Positions 11,201-22,557 of a stretch of 64,000 nucleotides of DNA are shown in pieces; position 1 is the stretch's first letter; every line of letters begins with the position of its first letter. The notes below the pieces were generated by a model. The model did no database searches, was not told the DNA's origin, and saw only the letters and a program-made list of their open reading frames with translations. This stretch comes from Hygrophila difformis (Eukaryota > Streptophyta > Magnoliopsida > Lamiales > Acanthaceae), in contig JAOANR010000014.1 in the NCBI GenBank assembly GCA_030278955.1, positions 34,919,453 through 34,983,452 of the forward strand, written 5' to 3'. Position numbers and translations under genes: made by a program.

Positions 11201-13277
11201 AACAGGAGTAAACTAGACACATAGATGAACAATTTTCATGAAGAAGTCGACCATCAAAAACGACCATAGCTAGGAGAAATATGAACTACAAAACTGAACA
11301 TGCTAGGAATTTGAATCTGTCACCACACATAGCAGAAAATACCAGATCCGTTTTCGTCGACCAAATCAATTCCAAAAATTATGAAAATTTACAGACATCA
11401 TCTTTAAAGTATTAGGAACATTTTTCATTTAGAAAAGTTTTCCCAAAAACGAACGGATCTAGACGAACAAAGATGAACAAAAGAAACTATCCTGAAGAAA
11501 CCCTAAATCACAGATTTGACAAGGAATGGATTTCGAGTTGTATCTCCATGAATACTCAACCAAAAGCTCTAAAATTTGAAAGGCACAACACTAACTTACC
11601 ATCTATGAAGTGGTATCAAGAAATTCTCAAATCCAAGCCTTTAGGATGTCCAAAGTCCACAACCCCATTGCTATTCCTCCACAAAGCTAGGTTTTGGACA
11701 CATGGAGAGAGATTCTTAGTTATCTACCCAAGGATCTCAATCTAAACAAGATATGTGAACTTAAAGACATCCTTACCTACTGGATGAAGAGATTGGATGT
11801 TGAAGAAAGCCTTCCTTGCTTGACCAACTAGAAGAATACTCATAAATCCCACCAACACTTTCTCAAGTTTTTTTCTAAAATTTGCAATGATGGGAGTGGA
11901 ATCCAAATGGCTGCCTTTGGTAGCTAAATGAGGGTATTAAATAAATTCTCACAAGACTTCTATCCACCCTAGAGTGTTATAGGAGTCACAAGTCACATGG
12001 AGACACAAGTCACAAGTCACAAGTCACATAGGAGTCACATGCACAACCTAACAAAGTTGGCACTCACTATGGTATATGTCCAAAGACAGAGATGCTGGGA
12101 CTAAATGGCTTGGCCAAAAATTCTAAAATTTGACGTGCATAATCTAGACACAATTTGGAACAACTTTTGTGTTGAACACTTTAAGTGATTCCCACTGTAG
12201 GTAGGTCAAATAATTCGATTCTTATAGCTAAAAATTTCTGTCAGCTTGTATCCTAATGGTAATGGTGTGAATGACTTTATCACTTCATAATTCAATCCTT
12301 ATTACTCTAATTGTGGCCCCAATACCTTATAATAATAATAAGAATAATATGTATATATATTTATATATATAAAAATTAAGTGATCTTGTAAGTTATACAT
12401 AGCTCCAAAAAGGGATATATTCTTTATTTGAAAATGACAAGATATGATTAATATTCCACCCTACAATTTCAAACAATAGCCAAATCATTCCCAATTATAT
12501 TATGGCATTCTAGAATAATTCCATAATAAAAAAAAATATGGGTAGAATGATTAATCAAGGATATATATAAAATAGATAATTCTCATTATAATTTAAACAT
12601 GTAAATATATTCATGTACATACATGTGTACATGTTTGGAAAGATTATTTCAAGACCAAGGTATATATATGTGTATATAAACTTGTATATGGATTTAAAAT
12701 ATTCTATGAACCATATACATATTACACTTGATATTGAAATCCATATATTTATTTGAAAAGACAAATATATATATAATTTTTCAAAGTATGTTTTGTAGAA
12801 AATAATATACTAATCTTTAAGCAAATATTTGAACATATAAATATATATAGATTTGATTAAAAATCTACTTAGTGAATTACTCAAAAATATATATTCATAT
12901 ACATATATTTCGGGCAATTTCTATGGTATTACAATCTACCCTCCTTAAGAAACAACTTCGTCCCCGAAGTTGCGCGACTTATTGATCGATTGATTGATTG
13001 CGATTGTGTCATTAAATTTCTTCCGACTTCACGGGTTCTTGGAATTAAAATTCTTTTCCTTCTTGAATTTAATTCCAATTATCTTGACTCAATTCATGGA
13101 ATGTCTTCGGGCTTCCTTTCCCTCTTTTATTCCATTTTGAATTTGAATCTATCGGCGTTTTATTTCCGAGCAATAATTTATTGTGATAAATTATTTTCCT
13201 CTTCTCGGAGATATTTCGACATTGATCGGAATAAATTTTTATTCCTTTGGACGTTGATAAAAATCTGGGGTATTACA
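8274..13277 (-). repeat. LTR of element A, right copy (5' LTR in element sense)
   Basis: 5,004 bp, the same length as the left copy and without differences in the parts I compared. The CpG-rich minisatellite recurs at 9058-9445. Followed by the ACTCC duplication at 13278. Confidence 0.95.
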
Positions 13278-13282
13278 ACTCC
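13278..13282. repeat. Target-site duplication ACTCC, right
   Basis: Matches 2444-2448. Confidence 0.92.
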
Positions 13283-13924
13283 ATAGTTATGGTACCAAAT
13301 TAGAAAATGGACAAAGTTATAGCACCATTTTGGTATTTTTTCCATCATTCTACCAATAAAGAAAGAATTTGCATCCCAAATAATGAGCTTCATTTTAATG
13401 AGAAGAGATGTTAGATAATTTTATGGGGTAAGTTTTTTGCATATAGAATTCTCGTCACAATCTAATGGAATAACAAATGTAGAATGTGCAGTCATAACTT
13501 TGGAATGAGTAGAGAATGCTATTCCACTGGATGCTACATGTAGCACAATATCGCCTCACCCACGAAGGGTTAAACATAATGCATTTTAGATAAATTATCG
13601 ATAAATCTCTTGTCAGTTCCACCATGTAAAGAAAAAAGAATCAACCCTCATCACTATATATTATTTTATTATAAATATTATTCTGCTCATCAATCACCAA
13701 AGTTAATAGTTTAGCATGATCCACTTCATTGCTTCATTATTATAATATTTCTCTTCTAGTATCAATAGATTATCTGTTTCAGACGTTAATTTAGCACCGT
13801 CATTCCAGAGAAAATTTTCAAACTTATAGAATTTGTAGCAATTAGTCTTTCAATTTCTAACAAATCTAGATTTATATTTGTTTTTTCGTCAATTGCAAAT
13901 ATGTTAAAATATAGATTAATGAAT
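13283..13924. other. AT-rich non-coding DNA right of element A
   Basis: Continues the sequence left of 2444 across the insertion. No open frame with recognisable homology and no RNA gene seen. Confidence 0.5.
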
Positions 13925-14219
13925 TACTTCTTCTTCTTTTTTTTTAAAAAGTGCTACACTTTCCTTTTTGGGTGTTTTAAAATAAGTGTTAAGTTATCAT
14001 ATTTGGAATGTTTTGAAGGTTAATAATTTTTACTAACTATACTTAAACTATTAATTTTTTTATATTCATTCAAATAAAACTCAAAAGGAATAAAGTCAAA
14101 TGTGACTCATCTTATTTTTTATTCAATTATTGTAATTATTCAACTAAATTAATTTTAATAACTTACCTTAAATCTCGTATTATTCCTAGTGTAACACTTA
14201 TTATAAAACAGAGGGAGTA
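13925..14219. mobile_element. Stowaway-like MITE
   Basis: About 290 bp of AT-rich DNA. The right end is AAAACAGAGGGAGTA, the typical Stowaway/mariner terminus, and the left end is a diverged inverted match (TACTTCTTCTTC... through AAGTGCTACAC against GTGTAACACTTATT on the right). TA dinucleotides at 13925-13926 and 14218-14219 fit the family's TA target duplication. It has no coding capacity. Confidence 0.6.
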
Positions 14220-15100
14220 TTTCTTAAAAAATAAATTAAAAATTAAATTTTCATTCTTTATTTACTGATGGATCTATTCGCACTCCCAATAACTCTTTAT
14301 ACATCCCATTCTTTTATTTATAATATGCTTTACGAAAATAATTAATTACTCTAAACTAATTATCCATAGAATATGAATTTTTACAATTCCCTTAAAACAT
14401 ATTTTTTAACAATTAATTAGCAAATATATAATTGTGTATTACTTTTAGGAGAAGTGACATATTTTTGTGAAAACATGGCCTATATATACATTAATTAATA
14501 TATACATATCTTTTCCGTATATTCAGTAATGTATCTTTTAATAATATAAATTCCATACATATACAATGTGAATTCCATATAAATTTGAATTTGAAAACTT
14601 TTAAAAACTAAAGTGGGATTACAATATACACATTAATATATATTTAATATGAATAAATAAATATGATGCGCAATGTATATTTTGATTACATCATTTACCA
14701 CACTAAAAAAATATAACCAAAATTGATAGGTGGGCATATGTGATCACCATATTGAAACATAAATGCAAGAATTCTTAGTTGTCAGTGCAGAACCTCGTCA
14801 TAATAATGCTATGGTGCAAAAACTAAAAATGCATATTCATGTCATAATAATCATATGAGGTAAAAACTGAAAGTCTATAAATAAATAAAAAATATAGCAA
14901 TAAAATCTAAAATAAATAAAATTAAGAATACAAAATAATAAAATCTAAAATAGATATAATAAAAAATCAAAATAACAGAATCCAAAATAAATAAATAAAA
15001 ATACAAATTTCAAACTTTATCTTTCACTTTTTAAAAGTGAATATATAATGACATGATAAGATGATAGAATGAGAATTTATAAATAGAATGATAGCAAAAC
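14220..15100. other. AT-rich DNA without genes
   Basis: Long A/T runs and repeated AAATAAATAAAA phrases (14870-15000). I see no coding or RNA feature. Confidence 0.5.
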
Positions 15101-15656
15101 CCTAATGGGTCCGTGCAAATAAATGGAAGCCCGATTACAAGGAGAAACAACAATAATCCAGTAGGTGGAGAACTGCCATCCTCCCCGTTGTCCCTTTTTC
15201 AGCGCCGACAGTAGAAACCAATGCGGGGGAGGATTGGAATCAGAAATGGAGAAAACGGGTTGGTAGAGAAATGGAAACCAGCGTCCGGTGGCTACGAAAT
15301 CGATCGAGCAGCAATGGCGAGGGAAGGAAGAGCCGGCGTGAAGTGGCGGTGCGGAAGGAGGACGATTACGGGGACGAAGGAACAAGCGAGGGAAGGAAGA
15401 ACCGGTGCGGAAGGAGGACGATTACGGGGACGGGAATGCTTCGACGAACGAGAGAATTTGCGAATGGATAACTCGATCAAACCCGAAGTGAATATAATAG
15501 AATTTTGATCTAATGGCCAGAATTTCAATTCACCTGTAATCAACGACCAAAATCAATTGAGAAATCAAGGGGCACGATTAAAATTGAATTATGTTCGACG
15601 GTGGAGAATTCAATTGGAGTTTGGAAGCTCCTCTTATATAATATAGAGATAGAGAT
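15101..15656. other. GC-richer patch with a 57-bp direct repeat; possible Helitron 5' part on the minus strand
   Basis: GTGCGGAAGGAGGACGATTA and the bases after it occur twice about 57 bases apart (near 15347 and 15404). Open frames on both strands here look like composition artefacts. At 15634-15656 the minus strand reads TCTCTATCTCTATATTATA after an A, which resembles a Helitron 5' terminus pointing left. I found no matching 3' hairpin to the left. Confidence 0.35.
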
Positions 15657-16056
15657 ACACTTCTATTAATTAGATAGAATTCTGCTCAATAAAGTTGAAT
15701 ATCCAAGCCAAGGTTGTTTAGATCGGAATCCTATATGAGATCGTTTTTATCTTTGCAAGATCGAAATCGTATGATCGAATCGAGATCCTAAGATCTTATG
15801 AAATTATAATAATGGATGAAATTAATTATACATACTAACAAGTAAAAATAATAATTTAAGACAATACAATACAAAAATATTATAATTAAATATAAAAGCT
15901 TTGCATAGACATGCATATTGCATTTTTTTTTACACATCACACATAAGGAATACAAGTTCTTAAGTTTAAAATTAAAACAAAAAATGTACTTTAGAGCCAT
16001 TAAGAGTAATCTCAAATCATAAAATCGTACTAAGATTTTATGTGTTTAAGTGTATA
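15657..16056. other. Non-coding AT-rich spacer
   Basis: AT-rich sequence between two Helitron-like ends. No gene seen. Confidence 0.45.
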
Positions 16057-16084
16057 CTAGATTTTTTCGCCCGCTACGCACGGG
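16057..16084 (-). mobile_element. Helitron 3' terminus
   Basis: In minus orientation the sequence is a CCCG/CGGG hairpin around TGCGTAG (16070-16084), then CGAAAAAAT, then CTAG (16057-16060), with T as the next host base. This is the Helitron 3' signature. The body extends to the right. The matching 5' TC end may be at 18132 (TCTATCTATTAATAATA on minus) or at 25298 (TCTATATAATAAATCC on minus). In the second case element B is inserted inside the Helitron, whose length without B would be about 2.3 kb. Confidence 0.7.
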
Positions 16085-16381
16085 TGTTAAACTAATATGA
16101 CGATATAAAATGAGATTATAGTGTTTTTTTGAATTACATGATATTCAAAATCTTTTGCTTAAATAGTGGTTGAAATGCATGCAACGAAAAATTAAAAGAA
16201 AAATAAAAGAGATAATAAGATGAATGAAGGAAATTCAAACCCATGTGGAAACAATATAAAATAATTTCTTTTACTGTTAAAAAATTATATATATATATAT
16301 ATATATAGTTTTCTTTCATATCTAAAATGATGAGAGCAAGTGGAAAATAAATACCCTTAACTATTCAACATTAGAAAAAAT

Positions 16382-16470
16382 TACTCCATCCGTCCCACTA
16401 ATTCTGTCTCACTTTTCTTTTTGGTCCGTCCCACTATAATTGTCACATTTCACTTTTTAGACAAACATAC
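16382..16470. mobile_element. Fragment of a Stowaway/mariner-type MITE end
   Basis: TACTCCATCCGTCCCACTA followed by GGTCCGTCCCACTATAATTG is the familiar Stowaway/mariner terminal and subterminal sequence. I could not find the opposite inverted end, so this is taken as a truncated copy. Confidence 0.45.
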
Positions 16471-18202
16471 TCCATAAACATTAACTAAAACATCGCATCA
16501 ACTAATTACTCCGCTTTATCACAATAAACTATTATACCGAAAATACCGTGTCCAAAAATTTTGGACAATGTTACCGGAACTGATTGAGTATATTTTGCAT
16601 TACTAAGGTTCTAAAAAAAATATTAGTTTTACTCCCTAATATGTTGTACATTTTTACTATTATCCCTAAAGTTTTTTTTAAAAAAAATTATTTATACCTT
16701 TTTGTTATCTTTTCATCATTTAAAACTTATAATATATTTTAAATTTTTGTTGTGATTAATTTTTATGGACTAATCCATAACTTTATAAAATAAATTTTAA
16801 TTATAATTACGTTTTGATTATCTGTGTATTTTTAAATATTATTTTTGTCCATAATATCTTCTCAAATTTTTTCTTTTCCATATTGAATATGAAAAAAATT
16901 TGGTAGTAAATATTTTCATTTAATTTAATTAAGTTTTTATTACTTTTTAATTCATTATTATTCTAAGCCTTAAAATCGAATTTATACTCTGATACCAAGT
17001 TTTTTGGGGCATGTTTGGCACGGTGTATAGTATTAAGGTGTATTATATTATTTAATACAGATGTATTGTACTATGATGTATTGTTTAAAATTAATGTTAT
17101 ACAGTGATTGGTGGCACACTGTATTATAATTATACAGTGTTTGATGCTAATATATTGTATTGTACTTGTATTATTTTTATGGTATTATTGAATGGATTAA
17201 ATTATTTAAACAATGTTTATATTTTCAAATATTTATGATTCATAGAAAATATTTATTTCGAAAATTAAAATTAATCTAATTATTTTCTTAACTAATTTAG
17301 ATAAATTAATTAGTCAATGGGATGGGGAGTAGTTGTGTCTAAGGAATTCGCAGGAGCAGGGAAGTCTGGGGAAGGGGATAGGTCGGGATTAAAGCGGGAG
17401 AAAGATAAAAATAGTGATGTACAGCATAAACCCGCATTTCCTTCGGGATTAAATAATACATTGAAATCCGCATTAAAATTATACATGTACAAACTTTCAA
17501 ATGCATCAAACATGGGTCTGTATTATTCTTTTGAAAAAAAATAGTATTGTGAGGCATAATACACCCAGCCTTAGGGGTATACTCCTCATATTCTTTTACA
17601 GTACAAATTATTTTAAAAAAATTGTATAACAATATACTCCAAATTTCATATATATTTTTATTTTATACTGAAATAGATGAAGATTACTGAATTAAGGATA
17701 TTATGTTTAATAATTAAACTATAATGTGTTTTAGGCTTTTTTTTCCTTTTCTTTCTTTTCTTCTTTAAAAAGAAAAAAAAATATATGTAGAATTTGTTTA
17801 GATTCGTATAAAATTTTGTAGGTTATTAATCATTTTACTTTAATCAATATTTTTAGGGTCAATTTAGTGTTTACATCATATTTTCAATGAAATATTTTTA
17901 TTTAAAATATAGTTATTATATTCCTTATATTGATATATGGTTATATATTTTTTAGACATAAATTTGTAACCTAATTAAATTTATTTAATAATATTATAGT
18001 ATTAATATTTTTAAAAATATTATGTATATAATCAAATAATTTATATATATATATATATTTGTAATCAATTATATCTTTTAAAAATATATAGGAAGATTTT
18101 CTCAAGATTTTGTTATATTATTAATAGATAGATTTATTTCTAAATATAGGTTTTGATGATGTGTCCGATGACGTGGAATTAGTCAGCAGATTACGTGTAA
18201 AC
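16471..18202. other. AT-rich non-coding DNA left of element B
   Basis: Includes a palindrome TGTCCAAAAATTTTGGACA near 16550 and TTGGCACGGTGTATAGTATT near 17025, suggestive of transposon debris. Short open frames at 17310-17630 overlap each other on both strands and match nothing I recognise. Confidence 0.4.
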
Positions 18203-18207
18203 TTAAG
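18203..18207. repeat. Target-site duplication TTAAG of element B, left
   Basis: TTAAG precedes TGTAACACC at 18208 and is repeated at 25167-25171. Confidence 0.92.
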
Positions 18208-20815
18208 TGTAACACCCCGGATTTGATAACCCAGGCCGGGATGCCACCGCCACACCTCCCCAAGCAAGACGCGAACCATTTCGAGCTCGCTTGAGAAGAT
18301 GCTAAGGCTAAGTTGTATCAATAATTTAGAAAAATAATTTAAAACTATTCAAACAGTGCCCGAAGGTTTAAATCAGAGTTAAGCCTAACATGTATCATTT
18401 AAAAACAGTGCGGAAGCTCAGTAAGGGCCAAACATGAGTTCAGAATTCGTAAAAGAATTTAAAAAAAATTAAGTGCGACAAGTCTTCGGAAATTCCCATC
18501 CCAAATGGTAAAATGCCATGCGCTAATCTTCCACATCTGAAAAAAAAAATAGAGACAACGTATCTTATCAGTACAACGGTACTGAGTAAGTTAATATATA
18601 GCACAACGAATTTTAAAAGTTTTTAGGAGAGTATACAAAATAATATATTTATTAAAAAAAGACGAATAAATAAATTAATTTAAAATCTCTTACACATATT
18701 CCGCGAATATTTTACCAATGTTAGTTATGATCGAGGACACCGCATTAATATATCCTAGGGACGAACCCACAGGACCAACCTTTGGGACTTTATACCCACA
18801 AGGACTCAAACATATCCTAGGGACGAACCCTTGGGATCAACCTCTGGGACTTTATACCCACAAGGACTCAAACATATCCTAGGGACGAACCCTTGGGATC
18901 AACCTCTGGGACTCGTACCCACGAGGTAAGTGCATGCAGCGGACCCTATACAGACACACTCCGGAGCCCTAGATAACCCATACGGATACATCTAGGAGTA
19001 TAGACTCATACATCACAATAATCAATGCCGTTTTGGCTACAAAAGAGGGGGCGACATAATTCACCACATTGGCATCCCACTCGATCAAAACTTACAAAGT
19101 TTTAAAACCACATTCTATCATTTCATAATATCTCCACATTTCCAGAATCCATATTCTTAAAAAATGAGTAACACTCGACTCATAGTTCATCGAATATCAA
19201 AATAGCATTCACCGCCCAAAAATGACATTATAGCAGTTTCTGGAATCGCCTTTAAAAATGCAGTAAACAATTTTTAAAAATTCTGGAAAAATTACAGTGG
19301 CTAGGAATCATCAAAATAAGCATTTTTCATAGAAATAGCCATCTCAAAATTCGGACTCTAAACTGGTCGTTTTAACCCATTTCAGAAAGCCACTGATTTA
19401 AGAATTTCCATACTTCAGTATATTCGACCTCAGTGTGTTCAAAAATTCATAACAATTTCATATGTGCTCCAAAGATCATGAAATTTTACAGGGATAATCT
19501 AGACACATAATGGAACAAATTTCATGAAGACATCAATCACTAAAAACGATCATAGGCAAGAGTGAATCGAACAACAAAACTGACTACATACATACATTAA
19601 ATCTGTCAACTTGTATGCAGAAAATACCAGATCGAATTTGGGTGACCAAAACATTTCCAAAAATTATAAAAATTTACAGAGAGCATCTTTAGGACATTAG
19701 GAACAAGTTTCATTTTGGAGAGATTTTCTAAAAATGATCGGATCATGGTCGAATTCTCAGAACAATAAAATTGGTCATAGGAAAACCCTATTTGGCAGAT
19801 TTTGTAAGAAAGAGAGATGATCCAATATCTCGAGTTATACTCAACCAAAACTCCTAAAAATCGACGTGCACAATACTAACTTACATAGGAACAAGGTAGA
19901 GTCGAAATCCTCCTTGGTGGTCTCCCTGAGATCGTCCGAAACAGGCTCTACAGTCCCACGAATCAACACCCTTCTCCGATTGAACCTATTTTGGAGTCGT
20001 CGGAGGAAATCTCAGTTCTAGGATAGAAAACTCGAACCTAGGACCAAGGAAAAAGAGTAGAACTCTTACCTACCCTTAGAAGAATGGATTGGATCACTTG
20101 AACACGTCCACACTCCCTGGAAAGATGATGAACAACTCACAAACTCACCAACACTCACTATGGAACTATTTTCGGATAGAGTGCAAATGGATGGCTTTGG
20201 GGGCTGATTAGGGGTACTTATAGGGGTAGGGAGCAATCCAATGACTGCCATAGGATACTAGGGAGATGAGAGGATGAAATGCAACCCATAACTCCCGAAT
20301 TAATCCCCTCAATCCTCATCCAAAACCCCCACTCACCCCATGACTCCATAGGATCCCCTTGGTGCCCAAGTTCCAATTATGAGCTGACTTTGTGGGGATT
20401 TAATACACCCAAAACCTATCCAAAATCATCCCCACACACCCTCCAACGTCTGGAAATCAATTTGGAGTCGTTAGGAATCGCCCACAACCGAATTCATGAC
20501 ATGAAACGCATAGGGCGTTATGAGTTCGCCATAACAGCAGGGTGGCGTGCTGGTGGCGCGCACCGCGCCGCCACCGCGCGGACACCAGCCTGCGAATTTT
20601 TTTTTTTTTTTTTTACAATATTATGATTTTTAATCTCTTAAAAATCATAGTATGAATTATCCGAGATTGTTGGGATAATTCGATACATCTATCCCGAGTC
20701 GCGACTATCCGAAATATTTAATTCCGCTCTCTCGGAATTAATTCGATTTCGATAAATAAATCAAATTCTTAAACTTCGGATTTTAAAACTTGATGTCGAT
20801 TTCTCGGGTATTACA
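18208..20815 (-). repeat. LTR of element B, left copy
   Basis: Starts TGTAACACCCCGG and ends TCTCGGGTATTACA. Contains a 62-bp tandem repeat at 18751-18936. The open frames inside it (for example 19606-19848 and 20279-20626) recur in the other LTR and are not protein families that I know. Confidence 0.95.
18751..18936. repeat. 62-bp minisatellite in B's LTR, three units
   Basis: Units beginning TATCCTAGGGACGAACCC at 18751, 18813 and 18875, with identical spacing in the other LTR from 23101. Confidence 0.9.
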
Positions 20816-20819
20816 GTCT

Positions 20820-20828
20820 ACCCTCCTT
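20820..20828 (-). other. Polypurine tract of element B
   Basis: Minus strand AAGGAGGGT, then AGAC, directly beside the LTR end at 20815. A second LTR-end-like/purine motif follows at 20957-20983. Confidence 0.75.
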
Positions 20829-21011
20829 AGAAATGAACTTCGTCCCCGAAGTTGGGTCGCACTCGGACTGATAGTAATGCATGTAATGATTCGCACACAT
20901 AAAATATTTGAGGTTTGAAAATTAAATTCTTACCTCGGCGTGCGACGACTCTCTGCGGGGTATCACATCCTCCCCCCCTTAGGACTACAGTTATGTCCCC
21001 ATAACTGCTCA

Positions 21012-21686
21012 CTAGTCGCGTTGGAAAAGATTGGGATACTTTTGCTTCATATCCGATTCTAACTCCCACGTCGCTTCTTCCGTACCATGATTAGACCATA
21101 GTACCTTTATCATTCTCACGGTCTTGTTTCTTGTGACTCTTTCTTTGACGTCCAGTATCTCAATCGGATACTCCTCATACGTCAGATCATCGTCCAGCTC
21201 AATCACATCAGTTTGCAAGACATGAGTTGGATCGTGCACATATTTCTTCAGCTGAGAAACATGAAACACGTTGTGCACCCGTGATAATTCCGGTGGAAGG
21301 GCCAATCGGTAGGCCAAGGTACCTACACGGTCTAAAATCTCGTATGGACCGATGTAGTGAGGACTCAGCTTTCCTCGTTTGCCAAATCGCATCACCCCCT
21401 TCATCGGTGACACCTTTAGCAAGACCTTACCTCCCACTTGGAATTCCAACTCTTGTCGTCTTGAATCGGCATAACCCTTTTGGCTATCTTGTGCGGCCTT
21501 CATCTTTTGTTGGACGATCTTGATTTGTTTGCTCATATCCTCAATGAGCTGAGGTCCAACAACCACAGAATTATCATCCTTAACCCAACATAACGGACTG
21601 CGATACTTGCGTCCGTAGAGAGCTTCGAACGGTGCCTTGGATACCGGCTCTATTCTAGGTACCCGATCAATCTTAAATTCGACTTC
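21012..21686 (-). pseudogene. Fused RT edge and integrase C-terminal/chromodomain remnant of B
   Basis: The minus frame is open from just after a TGA at 21687-21689 to the stop at 21012. It begins with residues typical of the stretch before the RT domain (EPVSKAP). At about 21633 it passes in frame into the end of the integrase core (FEALYGR), then a basic region, the GPY/F-type GPYEIL motif, [13 protein letters not shown], and a chromodomain-like tail containing IKVLWSNHGTEEATWE. The join skips most of RT, all of RNase H and the integrase catalytic core. There is no ATG near the start. It cannot encode a working polymerase or integrase. Confidence 0.88.
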
Positions 21687-21774
21687 TCACTTTGGCGGCA
21701 TTACGTCGGAACATCCATTTACGAATGGAATTATGTCGTTCTTTCTCTTTTTTTTCTTTTCATCGTCTTTGAGG

Positions 21775-22172
21775 TTATGCACATAGCATGCATATAAGTG
21801 ATAGCCCTTTTTGTATGAGATTGCAGAACCTCAAGGCATTCACCACCTTAGTGCTTTTCTTTGGAGGCTGCATGTAATACACCACCTTCTTCCCTCGATT
21901 CTTGGCTAAGGAAATCTTCTGCTTCTGGCACTCAATAACGGCTTTGTATTGAGTCAGAAAATCCATGCCTAAGATGACGTCGAAATCTGTAAGATCAAAC
22001 TCGACTAGATTCACGAAGAATTCTAGGTTTTTGATTACTATCGGGATTCCATCGTATCGTTTCGAACACGATATCACCTTGCCCGATGGTAATTGAATTT
22101 CTAATTTAACGCTGGAAGATCTAAGGCAGATATAATCCTCGTGGAAATTAAAGAGCAACTTGCGCCCGAATC
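21775..22172 (-). pseudogene. Broken aspartic protease remnant of B
   Basis: A minus-strand frame at 21775-22158 carries the retropepsin C-terminal motif DVILGMDFL and the linker found in element C's protease. The active-site DSGA lies at 22161-22172 in a different frame, so a frameshift separates the catalytic motif from the rest. The frame then ends before the RT edge because of stops at 21687-21774. Confidence 0.82.
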
Positions 22173-22496
22173 AAACAAAACCTAACAGGTACGCTAAGCA
22201 CATGCGATCAAGATCTAAGACCAAGGATAAATTAGCCTCAAGCTATCGCTCCTAAGTCAAGGTCAAGCCGAATAAGAATGTTATCTAACACAGTCAGCGA
22301 ACATTTTAAATAATGCATGTATGCAAATGCATCCCCCCGAAAATAATAGTAACAATTTGAGACTTGTCGAATTTTTTTTTGAGATATTTTTCCATGAGTT
22401 TTAAAATAAAATTTCATTCCCATGGAAATAATATTTAAAATATTTAAAAAATAATATTTAATATTTTGGGCCTCTATATTGGGCCGAAAAATAAGA

Positions 22497-22527
<31 letters not shown>

Positions 22528-22540
22528 AAAAAAAATTTCC
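22173..22540 (-). other. Leader region of element B, no gag
   Basis: Non-coding. Includes a stretch (about 22200-22300) similar to A's 7728-7850, a run of AT repeats and GGGCC phrases. The gag gene is absent. Confidence 0.6.
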
Positions 22541-22554
22541 GGGCTCTGATACCA
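22541..22554 (-). other. Primer-binding site of element B (tRNA-iMet type)
   Basis: Minus strand TGGTATCAGAGCCC, three bases from the LTR at 22558. Confidence 0.92.
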
Positions 22555-22557
22555 CTT

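Larger units (their letters stand above)
2449..13277 (-). mobile_element. Element A: gypsy-derived LTR element with 5-kb LTRs and no coding domain
   Basis: Two direct copies 5,825 bases apart are each 5,004 bp, start TGTAACACC and end GGTATTACA, and are flanked by ACTCC duplications. The sense strand is minus: the tRNA-iMet primer-binding site lies next to the LTR at 8274 and the polypurine tract next to the LTR ending at 7452. The 821-bp internal part has no gag or pol and keeps only leader-like and PPT-proximal DNA. I saw no difference between the two LTRs in the stretches I compared, so insertion is very recent and must have used enzymes supplied in trans. By LTR size it resembles a large retrotransposon derivative, but its internal domain is far shorter than usual for those. 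Confidence 0.95.

Noticed and set aside
17020..17540. Possible Harbinger/hAT-type MITE starting TTGGCACGGTGTATAG
   Set aside because: I could not find a matching inverted end or a target duplication.
20279..20626. 115-codon open frame in B's LTR (copy at 24629)
   Set aside because: Part of the LTR; it ends in a poly-T run and has no recognisable domain.
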